A stretch of 64,000 nucleotides of DNA from Herbidospora daliensis (GTDB lineage: Bacteria; Actinomycetota; Actinomycetes; Streptosporangiales; Streptosporangiaceae), in the NCBI RefSeq assembly GCF_001570585.1, contig NZ_BBXF01000002.1, positions 1 to 64,000 on the forward strand, read 5' to 3'. A model generated the notes under the pieces. The model was not told where the DNA came from. It ran no database searches and saw nothing but the letters and a program-made list of their open reading frames with translations. This document shows positions 26,784 through 35,862 of this stretch, one piece after another (position 1 is the first letter of the stretch; each line of letters opens with the position of its first letter). Position numbers and translations under genes: made by a program.

Positions 26784-27649
26784 GCGGCCTCCAGCAGCGC
26801 GCGCATGAGCCGGGCGGTCTCGCTGGGGGTGCGGCCGACGCTGACGCCGACCTTCTCCAGGGCTTCCTTCTTGGCCTGGGCGGTGCCGGCGGAACCGGAG
26901 ATGATCGCGCCCGCGTGGCCCATCGTCTTGCCCTCGGGCGCGGTGAACCCGGCGACGTAGGCGACGACCGGCTTGGTGACGTGTTGCTCGATGTAGGCGG
27001 CGGCGCGTTCTTCGGCGTCGCCGCCGATCTCGCCGATCATGACGATGGCGTCGGTGTCGGGATCGTCCTGGAACGCCTGGAGACAGTCGATGTGGGTGGT
27101 GCCGATGACCGGGTCGCCGCCGATTCCCACAGCTGTGGAAAACCCGATGTCGCGCAGCTCGTACATCAGCTGGTAGGTGAGGGTGCCCGACTTGGACACC
27201 AGGCCGATGCGCCCGGGAGCGGTGATGTCGGCGGGGATGATGCCGGCGTTGGAGGCGCCGGGCGAGATCAGGCCGGGGCAGTTGGGCCCGATGATCCGGG
27301 TCCTGCTCTGCCTGGCCAGGGTCAGGAACTCGAGACTGTCGTGGACGGGCACCCCTTCGGTGATCACCACGCACAGCCCGATCCCGGCGTCGACCGCCTC
27401 CAGGACCGCGCCCTTGGTGAACCTCGGCGGCACGAACACCACCGACACGTCGGCGCCGGTCGAATCCATCGCCTCGGCGACCGACGAGAACACCGGGATG
27501 CCCTGGTGGACCTGCCCGCCCTTGCCCGGCGTCACCCCGGCCACGACGTTGGTGCCCGCCGTGACCATGCGGGCGGTGTGCCTGCCGCCTTCGGCGCCGG
27601 TCATGCCCTGCACGACGACGCGGCTGTCCTTGCTCAGGAAGATCGACAT
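26780..27649 (-). CDS. Succinyl-CoA ligase alpha-subunit paralogue (SucD-like)
   Basis: Protein of 289 residues: CoA-binding Rossmann domain ([18 protein letters not shown]), [11 protein letters not shown], and the phospho-His site [13 protein letters not shown]. It is full length and looks active. The ribosome site GAGGAG lies 9 nt before ATG 27649. Location inside a glyoxylate-type operon rather than with TCA genes suggests a dedicated acid substrate; malate-CoA ligase and oxalate-CoA ligase are candidates, and ordinary succinyl-CoA synthetase cannot be excluded. It forms an alpha/beta pair with the adjacent sucC-like gene, 13 nt upstream. Confidence 0.85.
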   Translation of the reverse strand: MSIFLSKDSRVVVQGMTGAEGGRHTARMVTAGTNVVAGVTPGKGGQVHQGIPVFSSVAEAMDSTGADVSVVFVPPRFTKGAVLEAVDAGIGLCVVITEGVPVHDSLEFLTLARQSRTRIIGPNCPGLISPGASNAGIIPADITAPGRIGLVSKSGTLTYQLMYELRDIGFSTAVGIGGDPVIGTTHIDCLQAFQDDPDTDAIVMIGEIGGDAEERAAAYIEQHVTKPVVAYVAGFTAPEGKTMGHAGAIISGSAGTAQAKKEALEKVGVSVGRTPSETARLMRALLEAA

Positions 27650-27662
27650 TCTGGGGGTCTCC

Positions 27663-28814
27663 TCACGCGGCCGCGTTGGCCAGCCTGGCCGCCTCTTCGG
27701 CGGCGCCGTCCATGGTCGGGACCTGCCGGACGGCGGGGTGTGCGGCCTGATCGAGGATCCGGCGGCCCGCCTCGGCGTTGTTGCCGTCGAGCCGCACCAC
27801 GATCGGGTGGGTCGCACCCTGCTCGCCGAGCGTGGCGAGGGCGGCCACGATGCCGTCGGCCACCGCGTCGCAGGCGGTGATGCCGCCGAACACGTTGACC
27901 AGCACCGATTTCACGTCGGGGTCGGACAGGATGACGCCGAGGCCGTCGGCCATGACCTGGGCGGAGGCGCCGCCGCCGATGTCGAGGAAGTTGGCCGGCT
28001 TGGCCCCGGCCTGGGCGACGACGTCGAGGGTGCTCATGACGAGCCCCGCGCCGTTGCCGATCACGCCGACGGAGCCGTCGAGCTTGACGTAGTTGAGCCC
28101 CTTGGCCTTGGCGCGGCTCTCGAGGTCGTCGCCGCCCTCGGTGTCGTCGGCGGGGCGATTGTGCCGGTAGTCGGCGTTCTCGTCGAGCGTGACCTTGCCG
28201 TCGAGGGCGAGCACGCGGCCGTCGGCGGTGCGGGCCAGCGGGTTGACCTCGACGAGCACGGCGTCTTCGCCCGCCATGACCTTCCATAACCCGACGAGGA
28301 TCTCGGCCGCCTCGCCCGCGACGTCGGCGGGCAGCCCCGCCTCGGTGACGATGAAGGTCGCCGTCTCGTGGTCGACGCCGCGCAGCGGATCGATCGGCAC
28401 CTTGACCAGCGCGCCGGGGTCGGTGGCCGCCAGTTCCTCGATCTCCATGCCGCCCGAGGCCGAGCACATTGCCAGGAACGACCCGGCCGCGCGATCGACC
28501 AGGAAGGCCGCGTAATACTCCTCTGCGGGCACGTTCGCCACCTCGACGAGGACCCGCCGGGTCAGGTGACCCTTGATGTCCATGCCGAGGATCGCTCGCG
28601 CGGCGTCTTCCGCCGCGGCCGGGCCGGGAGCGGGCTTGATGCCGCCGGCCTTGCCGCGACCGCCCGTCTTCACCTGGGCCTTGACCACGACCGGCCCGGC
28701 CAGCTCGGCGGCTATGGCGCGCGCCTCCTCGGGCGTCGCCGCCACCGCCCCCTCGGGGACGGGAACGCCGTAGCGCGCGAACAGCTCCTTCGCCTGGTGC
28801 TCGAACAGGTCCAT
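27663..28814 (-). CDS. Succinyl-CoA ligase beta-subunit paralogue (SucC-like)
   Basis: Protein of 383 residues: N-terminal ATP-grasp domain ([40 protein letters not shown]) and C-terminal ligase domain ([28 protein letters not shown]). GGAGGC precedes the ATG, which is the first codon of the six-gene operon. Two palindromic operators lie 27 and 92 nt upstream, the second abutting the divergent MFS gene. With the SucD-like protein it should activate a dicarboxylate or hydroxyacid to its CoA ester using ATP or GTP. The operon context points to oxalate, malate or glycerate-related acids. Confidence 0.86.
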   Translation of the reverse strand: MDLFEHQAKELFARYGVPVPEGAVAATPEEARAIAAELAGPVVVKAQVKTGGRGKAGGIKPAPGPAAAEDAARAILGMDIKGHLTRRVLVEVANVPAEEYYAAFLVDRAAGSFLAMCSASGGMEIEELAATDPGALVKVPIDPLRGVDHETATFIVTEAGLPADVAGEAAEILVGLWKVMAGEDAVLVEVNPLARTADGRVLALDGKVTLDENADYRHNRPADDTEGGDDLESRAKAKGLNYVKLDGSVGVIGNGAGLVMSTLDVVAQAGAKPANFLDIGGGASAQVMADGLGVILSDPDVKSVLVNVFGGITACDAVADGIVAALATLGEQGATHPIVVRLDGNNAEAGRRILDQAAHPAVRQVPTMDGAAEEAARLANAAA

Positions 28815-28840
28815 GGGGCCTCCTTCAACGCATCTTGTAG

Positions 28841-28855
28841 ACGGTATACCGTATG
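28841..28855. promoter_or_regulatory. Island operator site 1 (sucC side)
   Basis: ACGGTATACCGT (28841-28852) is a perfect 12-bp palindrome. It overlaps TATAC-C-GTATG (28845-28855), which has one mismatch from the CATAC-N-GTATG consensus seen at the other island promoters. It stands 27 bp before the SucC-like start, where bound protein would block transcription. Confidence 0.75.
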
Positions 28856-28905
28856 GAAGTGAGGTCGTAAACCCCTCTCGACAAGAGGCGTTGCTTGGGA
28901 TATTC

Positions 28906-28916
28906 CATACGGTATG
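28906..28916. promoter_or_regulatory. Island operator site 2 (MFS side)
   Basis: CATAC-G-GTATG is a perfect inverted repeat around one base. It overlaps the ATG at 28914 of the divergent MFS gene. With site 1 it brackets the shared promoter region. Confidence 0.78.
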
Positions 28917-30194
28917 CAGGATACATTGGAAGTCAGAGACTGGCGCGGACGCCTCTACAAGGTGGGCCCGACCGCCCCGCAGATCACCGGCCGTCCCAGA
29001 TCAGCGATGGTGTGGCCCGCCATGGCGGCCATGGCGGCGGTCGGCCCGATGCAATACGGCTACGCCGCCCTCTCTCCGTCGATCGCCCGCGCCCACGGCG
29101 TCTCCCCTGCCGAGGTCCTGCTTCCCCTGGCGGTCTGGCTCACCTGCCAGGCCGCCGTCGCGCTGCCCGCGACCCGCCTGCTCTCGCGCGGGGTCGTCGG
29201 CGTCCGCGTCGCCCTCTGGCTCGGCGCGCTCCTGTGCGCGCTGGCGATCCCGTCGCTGACCGCTCCGGGCATTCCGCTGCTGGTGGGTTACGGCCTGCTC
29301 GGCGGCACCGGGGCAGGGCTCGTGTACGCCGCCTGCACCGAGACCATCGCCCGCTGGTATCCCGAACGACCGGGCGTGCGGGTCGCCTTCGTGACCGGCG
29401 CCTATTCGTGCAGCGCGCTACCGCTGGCGCTCGACCTGCGCTTATGGCCCGTCATGGCGGGCTTCGGCCTCGCCGCGATCGCCTGGGCGGCGGCCGTGCT
29501 GCGCACCCCGCCCGCCAGCTGGTGGCCTCCGGAGATCGACCCCCGCGCGTGGGCCCTCGACCGGCGGGTTCTGCACCGCCAGCCCCGCGCCGCGCGCCAG
29601 TTCTCGCTGGGCGAGGCGGTCCGCACCCCCACGCTGGTCGTGCTCACGACGATCCTCGTCGGGGCGGGCGCGGTCGCGATCTTCGACGTCATCGCCCTGG
29701 CCTTCCTCACGCCGCCGTGGCTGGCCTTGGCCGTCCTGCTGGCCCTGACCGGAGCGGGCCGGGCGGCGGCGGTCCCCCTGGCCGAACGTTTCGGCCGGGT
29801 GCGGGTGCTGGCCTCGGCGCTGGCGCTGCTGGCACTGGCGCAGGGCATGCTGGCCATCGCCGCCGCTGCGGCCGCCGCTCCAATGATCGCCGTGGCGGCC
29901 GCGATCCCGGCGGGCCTGGGCGGCGGGGCGATCTACCCACTCATCGCGGCGCTCGTGCGGGAGTACTTCGGCGAAGACCGCGTCCACGGCATCCACGGGC
30001 TGGTCTACACCGCCAAGGCCGTCGCGGGCCCGGCCGGGGTGGGGCTCGCGATCATCGCCCTGCCCGGTCTGGCGGCCGGCGCAGGGGCGCCCGTCTTCGT
30101 GGCGGCCACCCTCGTCGCCACCACGACCGCCCTGCTCTGCGCCACTCTGCGACGGCCGGGAGTGCCGGCCACTCTTCCCGCGCCGTCTCTGTAA
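28914..30194 (+). CDS. MFS transporter of the oxalate/formate antiporter (OFA) type
   Basis: Protein of up to 426 residues with 12 hydrophobic segments. Resemblance to the OFA family is seen in the first helix ([32 protein letters not shown]) and in the post-helix-6 segment with [12 protein letters not shown]. Substrate is probably oxalate, formate or a similar small carboxylate, which suits the divergent and neighbouring operons. The start is unsettled: ATG 28914 lies inside an operator and has no ribosome site, so it would need a leaderless mRNA; TTG 28926 has AGGA 5 nt upstream. Several later GTG/ATG codons also precede helix 1. Confidence 0.8.
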   Translation: MQDTLEVRDWRGRLYKVGPTAPQITGRPRSAMVWPAMAAMAAVGPMQYGYAALSPSIARAHGVSPAEVLLPLAVWLTCQAAVALPATRLLSRGVVGVRVALWLGALLCALAIPSLTAPGIPLLVGYGLLGGTGAGLVYAACTETIARWYPERPGVRVAFVTGAYSCSALPLALDLRLWPVMAGFGLAAIAWAAAVLRTPPASWWPPEIDPRAWALDRRVLHRQPRAARQFSLGEAVRTPTLVVLTTILVGAGAVAIFDVIALAFLTPPWLALAVLLALTGAGRAAAVPLAERFGRVRVLASALALLALAQGMLAIAAAAAAAPMIAVAAAIPAGLGGGAIYPLIAALVREYFGEDRVHGIHGLVYTAKAVAGPAGVGLAIIALPGLAAGAGAPVFVAATLVATTTALLCATLRRPGVPATLPAPSL

Positions 30195-30321
30195 AGACGA
30201 TTACGAATTACGGCAGGCCGATGTGAGCGATGTCACGGCCAGCGATAATGTCAGGAATGTATGCTGTAGGCAGTCGACGACAAACATTTTGAGTGGTCGT
30301 TTCCAGGAGTTGAGAAACCCG

Positions 30322-31050
30322 ATGCTCGCCAACCAGGGCTCCACCGCGAAGATCGTTCGTCCCACAACCCTGCGGGAGAGCGTTTTGGAGAGGATCCTCG
30401 AGCTCATCATCATCGGCAGCTTGAAGCCGGGTCAGCACCTGGTCGAAAACGAACTTGCCGACAACCTCGGCGTCTCCCGCCAGCCGGTCCGAGAGGCCCT
30501 TCAGTTGCTGAGCGGTGAGGGCTGGGTCGATCTGCGGCCCGGTCACGGCGCCTATGTCCACTCACCGACGGTCGAAGAAGCCGACCAGCTTCTGGCCGTC
30601 CGCACGCTGCTGGAGACGGAGTCGGCCCGCCTGGCCGCCCGTAACCCCGACAAGACCGACATCTCTGACCTGCGCGACATCTGCAACCGCGGCTTGGCCG
30701 CGTGCGTGGCCGACGACGTCGACGCCGCGGTCGCCGCCAACAGCGAGCTCCACACCGCCGTGGTGAACATGTCGGACAACCGCGTCCTGGCCGATCTGAC
30801 CTCCCAGGTCGCCCGCCGGGTGCGCTGGTATCACACCCCCGTGGCCCGCCACCGCGGCCGGGCCTCGTGGGAGGAGCACGCCGCCCTGATCGACGCGATC
30901 GAGACAGGCGACGAGGACGTCGCCGCCGACATCATGCGCCGCCACACCGAACACACGCGCCAGTCCTACCTGGAGTCCCGCGCCGCCAACCCGGTGGAGG
31001 AGCCCCCGGCCCCCATCCGCCGCCGCCGGCCGCGCGCGGTATCCGGCTGA
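30322..31050 (+). CDS. GntR-family (FCD) transcriptional regulator, candidate island regulator
   Basis: Protein of 242 residues. Winged helix about residues 15-80 (LRESVLERILELIIIGSLKPGQHLVENELADNLGVSRQPVREALQLL) and an all-helical FCD effector domain (90-220) with the conserved Asp and His residues (ELHTAVV, EEHAALIDAIETGD) that usually bind a metal and a carboxylic acid. ATG 30322 follows AGGAG at 30305-30309. Such regulators bind short palindromes of the type found at all island promoters and are released by small organic acids. It is the only GntR/FCD gene in the island, so control of those sites is a reasonable inference; the ligand may be oxalate, glyoxylate or oxalyl-CoA. Confidence 0.9.
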   Translation: MLANQGSTAKIVRPTTLRESVLERILELIIIGSLKPGQHLVENELADNLGVSRQPVREALQLLSGEGWVDLRPGHGAYVHSPTVEEADQLLAVRTLLETESARLAARNPDKTDISDLRDICNRGLAACVADDVDAAVAANSELHTAVVNMSDNRVLADLTSQVARRVRWYHTPVARHRGRASWEEHAALIDAIETGDEDVAADIMRRHTEHTRQSYLESRAANPVEEPPAPIRRRRPRAVSG

Positions 31051-32325
31051 ACCGGCGCCGGGCCAACCGGCCCAAGGGGAGGAAAGAACGACCAGGCTGT
31101 AAAAGCGCCGCTCGCGGGTCCCAGCTGCCGGAACAACGTGGTGAGGGAACCTGCACCCGGGACTTGCCGGAGGAACCTACACAGAGAACTGATGAAGGGA
31201 CCTACGCACGGAACCCGCCTGCTGGGATATCTCCTGGGGCCCGCTGCGGGAACGTCTCAGACGGACGTCCTGCGGGGCCTCCTCGAGGAACCTCTCGAGG
31301 GACCCTTTCGGGGAACCTGCGGAAGGAAGTCTGTGGGGCATGTTGTCCTAGGAGAGCCTTATCGAGGTACCTCCTCGGGTTACCTGCTGAGGGCAACCTC
31401 CTGGGGCCCTGTTACGGGACGTCCTAGGGGAAACCTCCTTAGGGAACCTCCTCGGGGTACCTGTTAAGGGCAACCTCCCGGGGAACCTGTTACGGGAACG
31501 CCCCAGGGCAATCTCCTCGGGGAACCGCCTCGGGGTACCTGCTGAGGGCAACCTCCCGGGGAACCCGTTACGGGACGTCCCAAAGGAATCTCCTCGGGGA
31601 ACCGCCTCGGGGTATCAGCTTAGGAGACCCTTCTGGAGTACCTGTTAGGGAACTTTCCAGAGGGAACCTGCTGGGAACCTTCTCGAGGAGCCTCCTGAGC
31701 GGACCCTCTTCGGAGAACCTCTTGGTGGAGCCTCCTTGGAACACCTGTTGAGGGAAATCTGCCGAGGTGAAGCGGGCACGCAAGCGAATGCCCCGGTGAC
31801 CCCGGGTAAGCGGGCCCAATCGCCCCGTCCGAAGCGTGATCGTGCGACGGAACCCCCGGGCAACCCGGCGCCTGACTCGCTTATGAACCGCCCGACGCCT
31901 ACCGCTTAGCAGCCGAATCGGCCGCTTCCCGAACGAAACTGACGCGGGAAATCGTCATGTGAATTCCAGGCGGTGAATTCATCGGCACGGAGTGATCGGC
32001 TGCTGTTAGCCGGTTCCTTTCGTGCTGCGTCCGATCCCGACAACCAGTCCCCTGTTCGGGGGCCGATCCTGGCAAAACGCCGCTTTTGTCGTCCGGTCCC
32101 GGCACTGAGAACACCCGTGTTTCCACCCGTGAAACGCGGCCCTGATGCCCTGATGAGAAACTCATAAGTGCTTCCGGATACGGAAAGCCACGCACGATGT
32201 CGCCGCCCACACCGGGCCGCGGCCCCAAGACCCGCCGGCAAGACCCGCACCTGCGGCAGCCGGCGCACCCGGTATCCGGGACCTTCCCGGGTAGTGGAGA
32301 ACAGTCCCGAAGGAGGTGTATTCGC
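31051..32325. other. 1.27-kb stretch without a supported gene, containing degenerate repeats
   Basis: From about 31140 to 31760 it is a string of GGGAACCT/CCTCGGGG-like motifs with many small palindromes such as TCCTCGAGGA. The core at 31374-31606 is a clear tandem repeat, listed separately. From 31760 to 32325 I see no repeat, RNA gene or credible frame apart from the ribosome site of the small gene that follows. Open frames here change character from unit to unit and lack ribosome sites. Confidence 0.7.
31374..31606. repeat. Tandem repeat of about 77-78 bp, three units
   Basis: Units begin with CTCGGG(G/T)TACCTG at 31374, 31451 and 31529, and a fourth decayed copy starts at 31606. The inner parts share GAGGGCAACCTCC, then GTTACGGGA, then AGGNAANCTCCT. 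Units are 77, 78 and 77 bp, so the frame shifts every copy, which argues against coding. Flanks on both sides are more diverged copies of the same motifs. Confidence 0.85.
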
Positions 32326-32502
32326 ATGAAGTCGTTCTTCGAGAAGCTGCGCGCCTTCGAGGGCCCGCTGGGCGCCTCGGCCGACGGCCGCCCCATCGGG
32401 CTGGGCCTCGCCGCCGCGTTGCGGAAGGCGCGTTCCGCCGATGGCGTCGAGAGCCACGTCCGCCAGTGGGCCACCGAGCCCGTCAAGGCCGAGCAGCGCT
32501 GA
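32326..32502 (+). CDS. 58-residue small protein of unknown function
   Basis: ATG 32326 is preceded by AAGGAGGT at 32310-32317, one of the best ribosome sites in the window, and codon use is normal. The product starts MKSFFEKLRAFEGPLGASADGRPIGL, contains an amphipathic helix (LGLAAALRKARSA) and ends HVRQWATEPVKAEQR. No Cys, signal peptide or membrane segment is present. I do not recognise the family. It lies alone between the repeat tract and a convergent hairpin. Confidence 0.75.
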   Translation: MKSFFEKLRAFEGPLGASADGRPIGLGLAAALRKARSADGVESHVRQWATEPVKAEQR

Positions 32503-32599
32503 CCCGCCCCTTGCCTCCGGCGTCGGACTGACGCGTGTGATCCACGCCGAGGTCCGGCGTCTTCCGGGGGCCGGCTAATCCAACACTGATGGCCGAAGC

Positions 32600-32630
32600 G
32601 GCCCCCGTGGGAGCGGAACCCACGGAGGCC
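32600..32630. terminator. Probable bidirectional terminator between the small gene and terC
   Basis: CCGTGGG (32605-32611) pairs with CCCACGG (32619-32625). After one mismatch GGCC pairs with GGCC at the base (32600-32603 and 32627-32630). It lies between convergent gene ends; no U tract on either strand. Confidence 0.6.
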
Positions 32631-32643
32631 GGGTGAAGCCGGG

Positions 32644-33663
32644 TCAGCCGTCGACGTCGGCCTTCTGGCGGTCCTCCTCGCCCGCGTCGTCTTTGGGGGC
32701 GGGGGGCGCGGCCGCGGCGCGGCGGTCGTCCATGCGGGTTTTGATCAGGCTCGCGATGGTGGTCACGATCAGGGTTCCGATGATGACGCCGAGGCTGACC
32801 GCGATCGGGACCTCGGGCGCCCACGAGACGCCGTCGTGGTGCAGGGCTTCCATGATCAGCTTCACGCCGATGAAGGCGAGCACGACCGACAGGCCCTTGC
32901 TCAGGTAGACGAGCCGGTCGAGCAGGCCGCCGATCAGGAAGAACAGTTGGCGCAGGCCCATCAGCGCGAACGCGTTGGCGGTGAACACGATGTAGGGCTC
33001 GCGGGTGAGCCCGAAGATGGCCGGGATCGAGTCGAGGGCGAACAGCAGGTCGGTGGTGCCGATGGCCACCATGACGATCAGCATCGGGGTCACCACGCGG
33101 CGGCCGTCGATGCGGGCCGTCATCGCGGCGCCCTGGTACTTGTCGGTCGAGGGCAGGACCCGGCGGACGGTGCGCAGGGCGATGTTCTCGGAGAACTCGG
33201 CCTCTTCCTCCTCGTGGCCGATCAGCTTCCACGCCGTGTAGATCAGGAAGGCGCCGAAGATGTAGAACAGCCAGTCGAACCGCGAGATCGCCCCTGCGCC
33301 GGCGGCGATGAAGCCGCCCCGCATGACCAGCGCGATGATGATGCCGATGAGCAGGACCTTCTGGCGATACTGCCGCGGCACCTGGAACCGGCTCATGATT
33401 ATGAGGAAGACGAACAGGTTGTCGACGCTCAGTGAGTATTCGGTGATCCACCCGGCGAAGAACTCTCCGCCGTGGTCGCCGCCCCACAGGATCCAGAGGC
33501 CGATGCCGAACACGACGGCCAGGCCCACGTAGAACAGGACCCAGCTGACGCACTCGCGGAATGTCGGTTCATGCGGGTTGCGTGCGACCAGCCAGAAGTC
33601 GAACGCGAGCACGAGGGCGAATCCCGCGACCGTGGCCACCCAGACCCAGGCGGGAAGGTTCAT
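32644..33663 (-). CDS. TerC/Alx-family membrane protein
   Basis: Protein of 339 residues with about nine membrane segments. The two acidic family motifs are present: YSLSVDNLFVF in the first half and GTTDLLFALDSIPA in the second. TerC/Alx proteins are linked to manganese efflux and metal loading of secreted enzymes in other bacteria. The start overlaps the preceding membrane-protein gene by 4 nt, so it is translated with the transporter operon upstream. It ends in a hydrophilic Lys/Asp-rich tail. Its metal-related role next to an Nramp-like gene is of interest. Confidence 0.9.
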   Translation of the reverse strand: MNLPAWVWVATVAGFALVLAFDFWLVARNPHEPTFRECVSWVLFYVGLAVVFGIGLWILWGGDHGGEFFAGWITEYSLSVDNLFVFLIIMSRFQVPRQYRQKVLLIGIIIALVMRGGFIAAGAGAISRFDWLFYIFGAFLIYTAWKLIGHEEEEAEFSENIALRTVRRVLPSTDKYQGAAMTARIDGRRVVTPMLIVMVAIGTTDLLFALDSIPAIFGLTREPYIVFTANAFALMGLRQLFFLIGGLLDRLVYLSKGLSVVLAFIGVKLIMEALHHDGVSWAPEVPIAVSLGVIIGTLIVTTIASLIKTRMDDRRAAAAPPAPKDDAGEEDRQKADVDG

Positions 33664-34217
33664 CGGACTCCTTTCGTCTGGCCCTTTCCACGTGCCTTCC
33701 GGTTACGGCGTTGGTGGTCGAGGGCCTCGGCGTGCTCGATATAGCGCTGAAGCAGGGTACGCGCCACGGGGTTGCGTCCTGCCAACCGGATCAGCCAATG
33801 GGGCATGAGCCGTTCGTGCAGCCAGACGAAACCGATCGCGAAACCCAGGCTGACCAGCGCCTGATAGGCGAGGAAGCCCGCCACGCCGCCCGCGAGGACG
33901 ACCTGGCCGTCGAGGATGAGTCCGGTGCTGACCTCCTGGGTCAGCCGTGAGAGCGGGAAGGCCAGCAGCCAGAACAGCCCGGCCGGGGCGAACACGCCCG
34001 GGCGGAACGGGCCGCCGAGCCCGCACAGCGTGCTGAACAGGCCGCCGAGCAGGCCCAGCGGGAGGGCGAGCGTGAGCGCCGAGACGGCGGCCCAACCGAC
34101 GGGCTGCCCTGCGATGAGGGTCAGCCCGCCGGCCATGGCGCCGCCGACGGCTCCGATCGCGAGGCCGGGGAGGGCGAGCTCCGCGGCCTGCCGGATGGAG
34201 GGTCGGTCGGGCGCCAT
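33660..34217 (-). CDS. Hypothetical four-helix membrane protein
   Basis: Protein of 185 residues with four hydrophobic stretches between about residues 12 and 130, followed by a basic C-terminal tail (HQRRNRKARGKGQ). A Gly-rich loop GGLFSTLCGLGGPFRPG separates helices 2 and 3. It sits between the Nramp-like transporter (1-nt gap) and terC (4-nt overlap), so it is probably co-translated with them. I do not recognise the family. A subunit or accessory of either neighbour is possible. Confidence 0.75.
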   Translation of the reverse strand: MAPDRPSIRQAAELALPGLAIGAVGGAMAGGLTLIAGQPVGWAAVSALTLALPLGLLGGLFSTLCGLGGPFRPGVFAPAGLFWLLAFPLSRLTQEVSTGLILDGQVVLAGGVAGFLAYQALVSLGFAIGFVWLHERLMPHWLIRLAGRNPVARTLLQRYIEHAEALDHQRRNRKARGKGQTKGVR

Positions 34218-34218
34218 G

Positions 34219-35715
34219 TCAGCCGACCACGACGCCGTAGGCGAAGAGGCTGTAGAGGAGCATGCCGAGGTAGAACACGGCGCCGAAGCCGATGATCAGG
34301 TTCGACCACCACTTGGGGCGGATCGGTTTCGGCAGCATGCGGTTGTTGACCAGGAGGAGTGTCACGCAGTAGGCGCCCATGGCGAAGGTCGACAGGAACG
34401 CCAGCGTGTCGAGGATGCCGCTCGGTCCGTCGGCCGGGCCGAACAGCAGGATCAGGATGCCGAACGCGATGACGCCCCACAGGAAGGCCGCGTAGAGGTG
34501 CGACATGCGCATCTTCTTGGCGCCCTTGACGAAGTGGTAGGTCATGTCGGCCTGGCCGCGCGAGAACGAGTCGAACAGGCCGAGGGTCGCGTTGAGACCG
34601 ATGAGCGAGATGAAGCCGAGGAAGATGACGCCGAGGACGGAACTGCCCGCCGAGGCGAACGAGTCGGCCATGGCCGAGAGGGCGGCCTCGCGCTCGCCGT
34701 TGGCGATGATCTCCTTGATGCCCGGCGTCTGCCGGGTCGCCGCCTGCGCGATCACCGTGAAGGAGATGGTGACCAGCATGGTGACGCCCCAGAAGAGCAG
34801 TAACGCGTCGAAGGTGACCCAGCGGCGCCAGCCGCGCCACTTCTTCATCTCCTCGGGGTTGTCCGTGTCGAACATGAAGCCCCGCGAGGGCATCTGCTCT
34901 TCTTCGCCGGCGTGCCGCAGGCCGCGGATCTGCGGGATGTGCGCGCCCATGCCGGCGCCGGAGTCACGCAGGTGCAGGGTGTACCACATCTGCTGCATTC
35001 CGGACGGACCGGCGAAGGCGATCGATCCCACGATCACCGGGAACCACGCGGCCGACAGCGCCTGCTCGGGGATGTAGCCGATGGCGAACATGCCCGTGAC
35101 GGTGCTGACGACGTCGCCCCACGTGCCGACCATGGCGGCGACGATGGCGGTGCCGATCACCAGCGCCCCGATCAGGATCGACAGCAGGCTTTCGAGCAGG
35201 CTGTAGATGACCTTGGCGAGGCTGAACACCACCCCGACCAGGAGCAGGCCGCATACCGCGGTCACTGTCCATGGGATGCCGGTTATCTCCTCGAACGCCG
35301 CCGCGCCCGCCGACAGGTGGCCCGGCCAGATGTAGACGGCTATGGCGACGACGAAGAAGAACCACATCAGCGGCTTGAAGACACGCGCCGCGCCGAAGAA
35401 GATGCTCTCGCCGGTCGCCATGGCGTAGCGGGCCATCTCCAGCATGACGACGGCCTGCAGCGTCACGCCGACGAGGAACAGCCAGCGGATCTCCGGCCCG
35501 AACAGCAGCACCAACCGGGGCCACATGTACGACTCGCCCATGCCCACGCCGAGGGCGACGAGGAACACGGTGGGCCCGAGGATGTGCACCGACGGAGGCG
35601 CGTCGGGCAGGGTGCGGATGGGCATCGGCTCCAGCTTGCCCGCCCGCCACACTTTCTCTTCTTGTCCTGCGGTGGCAGCCGTGGGTTCGGTCGCCGGTGT
35701 ACTTGACGTGTCCAC
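34219..35715 (-). CDS. Nramp-related transporter lacking the DPGN metal motif
   Basis: Protein of 498 residues with 11-12 membrane segments and an Nramp/APC-like arrangement. Where true Nramp metal transporters carry DPGN in helix 1, this has LGVGMGESYMWPRL, and the metal-binding Met of helix 6 lies in an altered context (SIAFAGPSGMQQMW). It is therefore unlikely to be an ordinary Mn/Fe importer. A long cytoplasmic loop is present around residues 250-300. It is 147 nt downstream of the CoA-ligase gene and in the same direction as the oxalate genes, suggesting organic-acid uptake, but coupling to TerC also leaves a metal role open. Confidence 0.8.
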   Translation of the reverse strand: MDTSSTPATEPTAATAGQEEKVWRAGKLEPMPIRTLPDAPPSVHILGPTVFLVALGVGMGESYMWPRLVLLFGPEIRWLFLVGVTLQAVVMLEMARYAMATGESIFFGAARVFKPLMWFFFVVAIAVYIWPGHLSAGAAAFEEITGIPWTVTAVCGLLLVGVVFSLAKVIYSLLESLLSILIGALVIGTAIVAAMVGTWGDVVSTVTGMFAIGYIPEQALSAAWFPVIVGSIAFAGPSGMQQMWYTLHLRDSGAGMGAHIPQIRGLRHAGEEEQMPSRGFMFDTDNPEEMKKWRGWRRWVTFDALLLFWGVTMLVTISFTVIAQAATRQTPGIKEIIANGEREAALSAMADSFASAGSSVLGVIFLGFISLIGLNATLGLFDSFSRGQADMTYHFVKGAKKMRMSHLYAAFLWGVIAFGILILLFGPADGPSGILDTLAFLSTFAMGAYCVTLLLVNNRMLPKPIRPKWWSNLIIGFGAVFYLGMLLYSLFAYGVVVG

Positions 35716-35862
35716 GTATGGACCTCCTCGGGAGTTGATTGGTCCCGCCTGTCCCCGATTCGCCCCCCTCTTGGGTCTCCGGCCCTGGTCACCGGAGCGT
35801 CGTGCGCCGGCCCGCCGTGCTCAGGTGCGGCGGGCCGCCGCGGTGTGTGTGCGGGTGGTGCG

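Noticed and set aside
30252-30270. Possible sixth island operator (TGTATGCTGTAGGCA) upstream of the GntR gene
   Set aside because: Only partial similarity to the degenerate site at 43295-43319 and not palindromic; autoregulation cannot be claimed.
31138-31819. Several short frames on both strands through the repeat field (for example 31138-31467 plus and 31568-31819 minus)
   Set aside because: The 77-bp period shifts frame in each unit, and products are Arg/Gly/Pro/Thr-rich with no ribosome sites.
31760-32325. Riboswitch or other structured RNA before the small gene
   Set aside because: No known riboswitch core could be recognised by eye and no long conserved-looking stems were found.
35709-35722. 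CCACGTATGG near the Nramp-like gene start as an operator copy
   Set aside because: Arms do not match CATAC/GTATG with the right spacing, and the sequence covers the start codon region of the gene.
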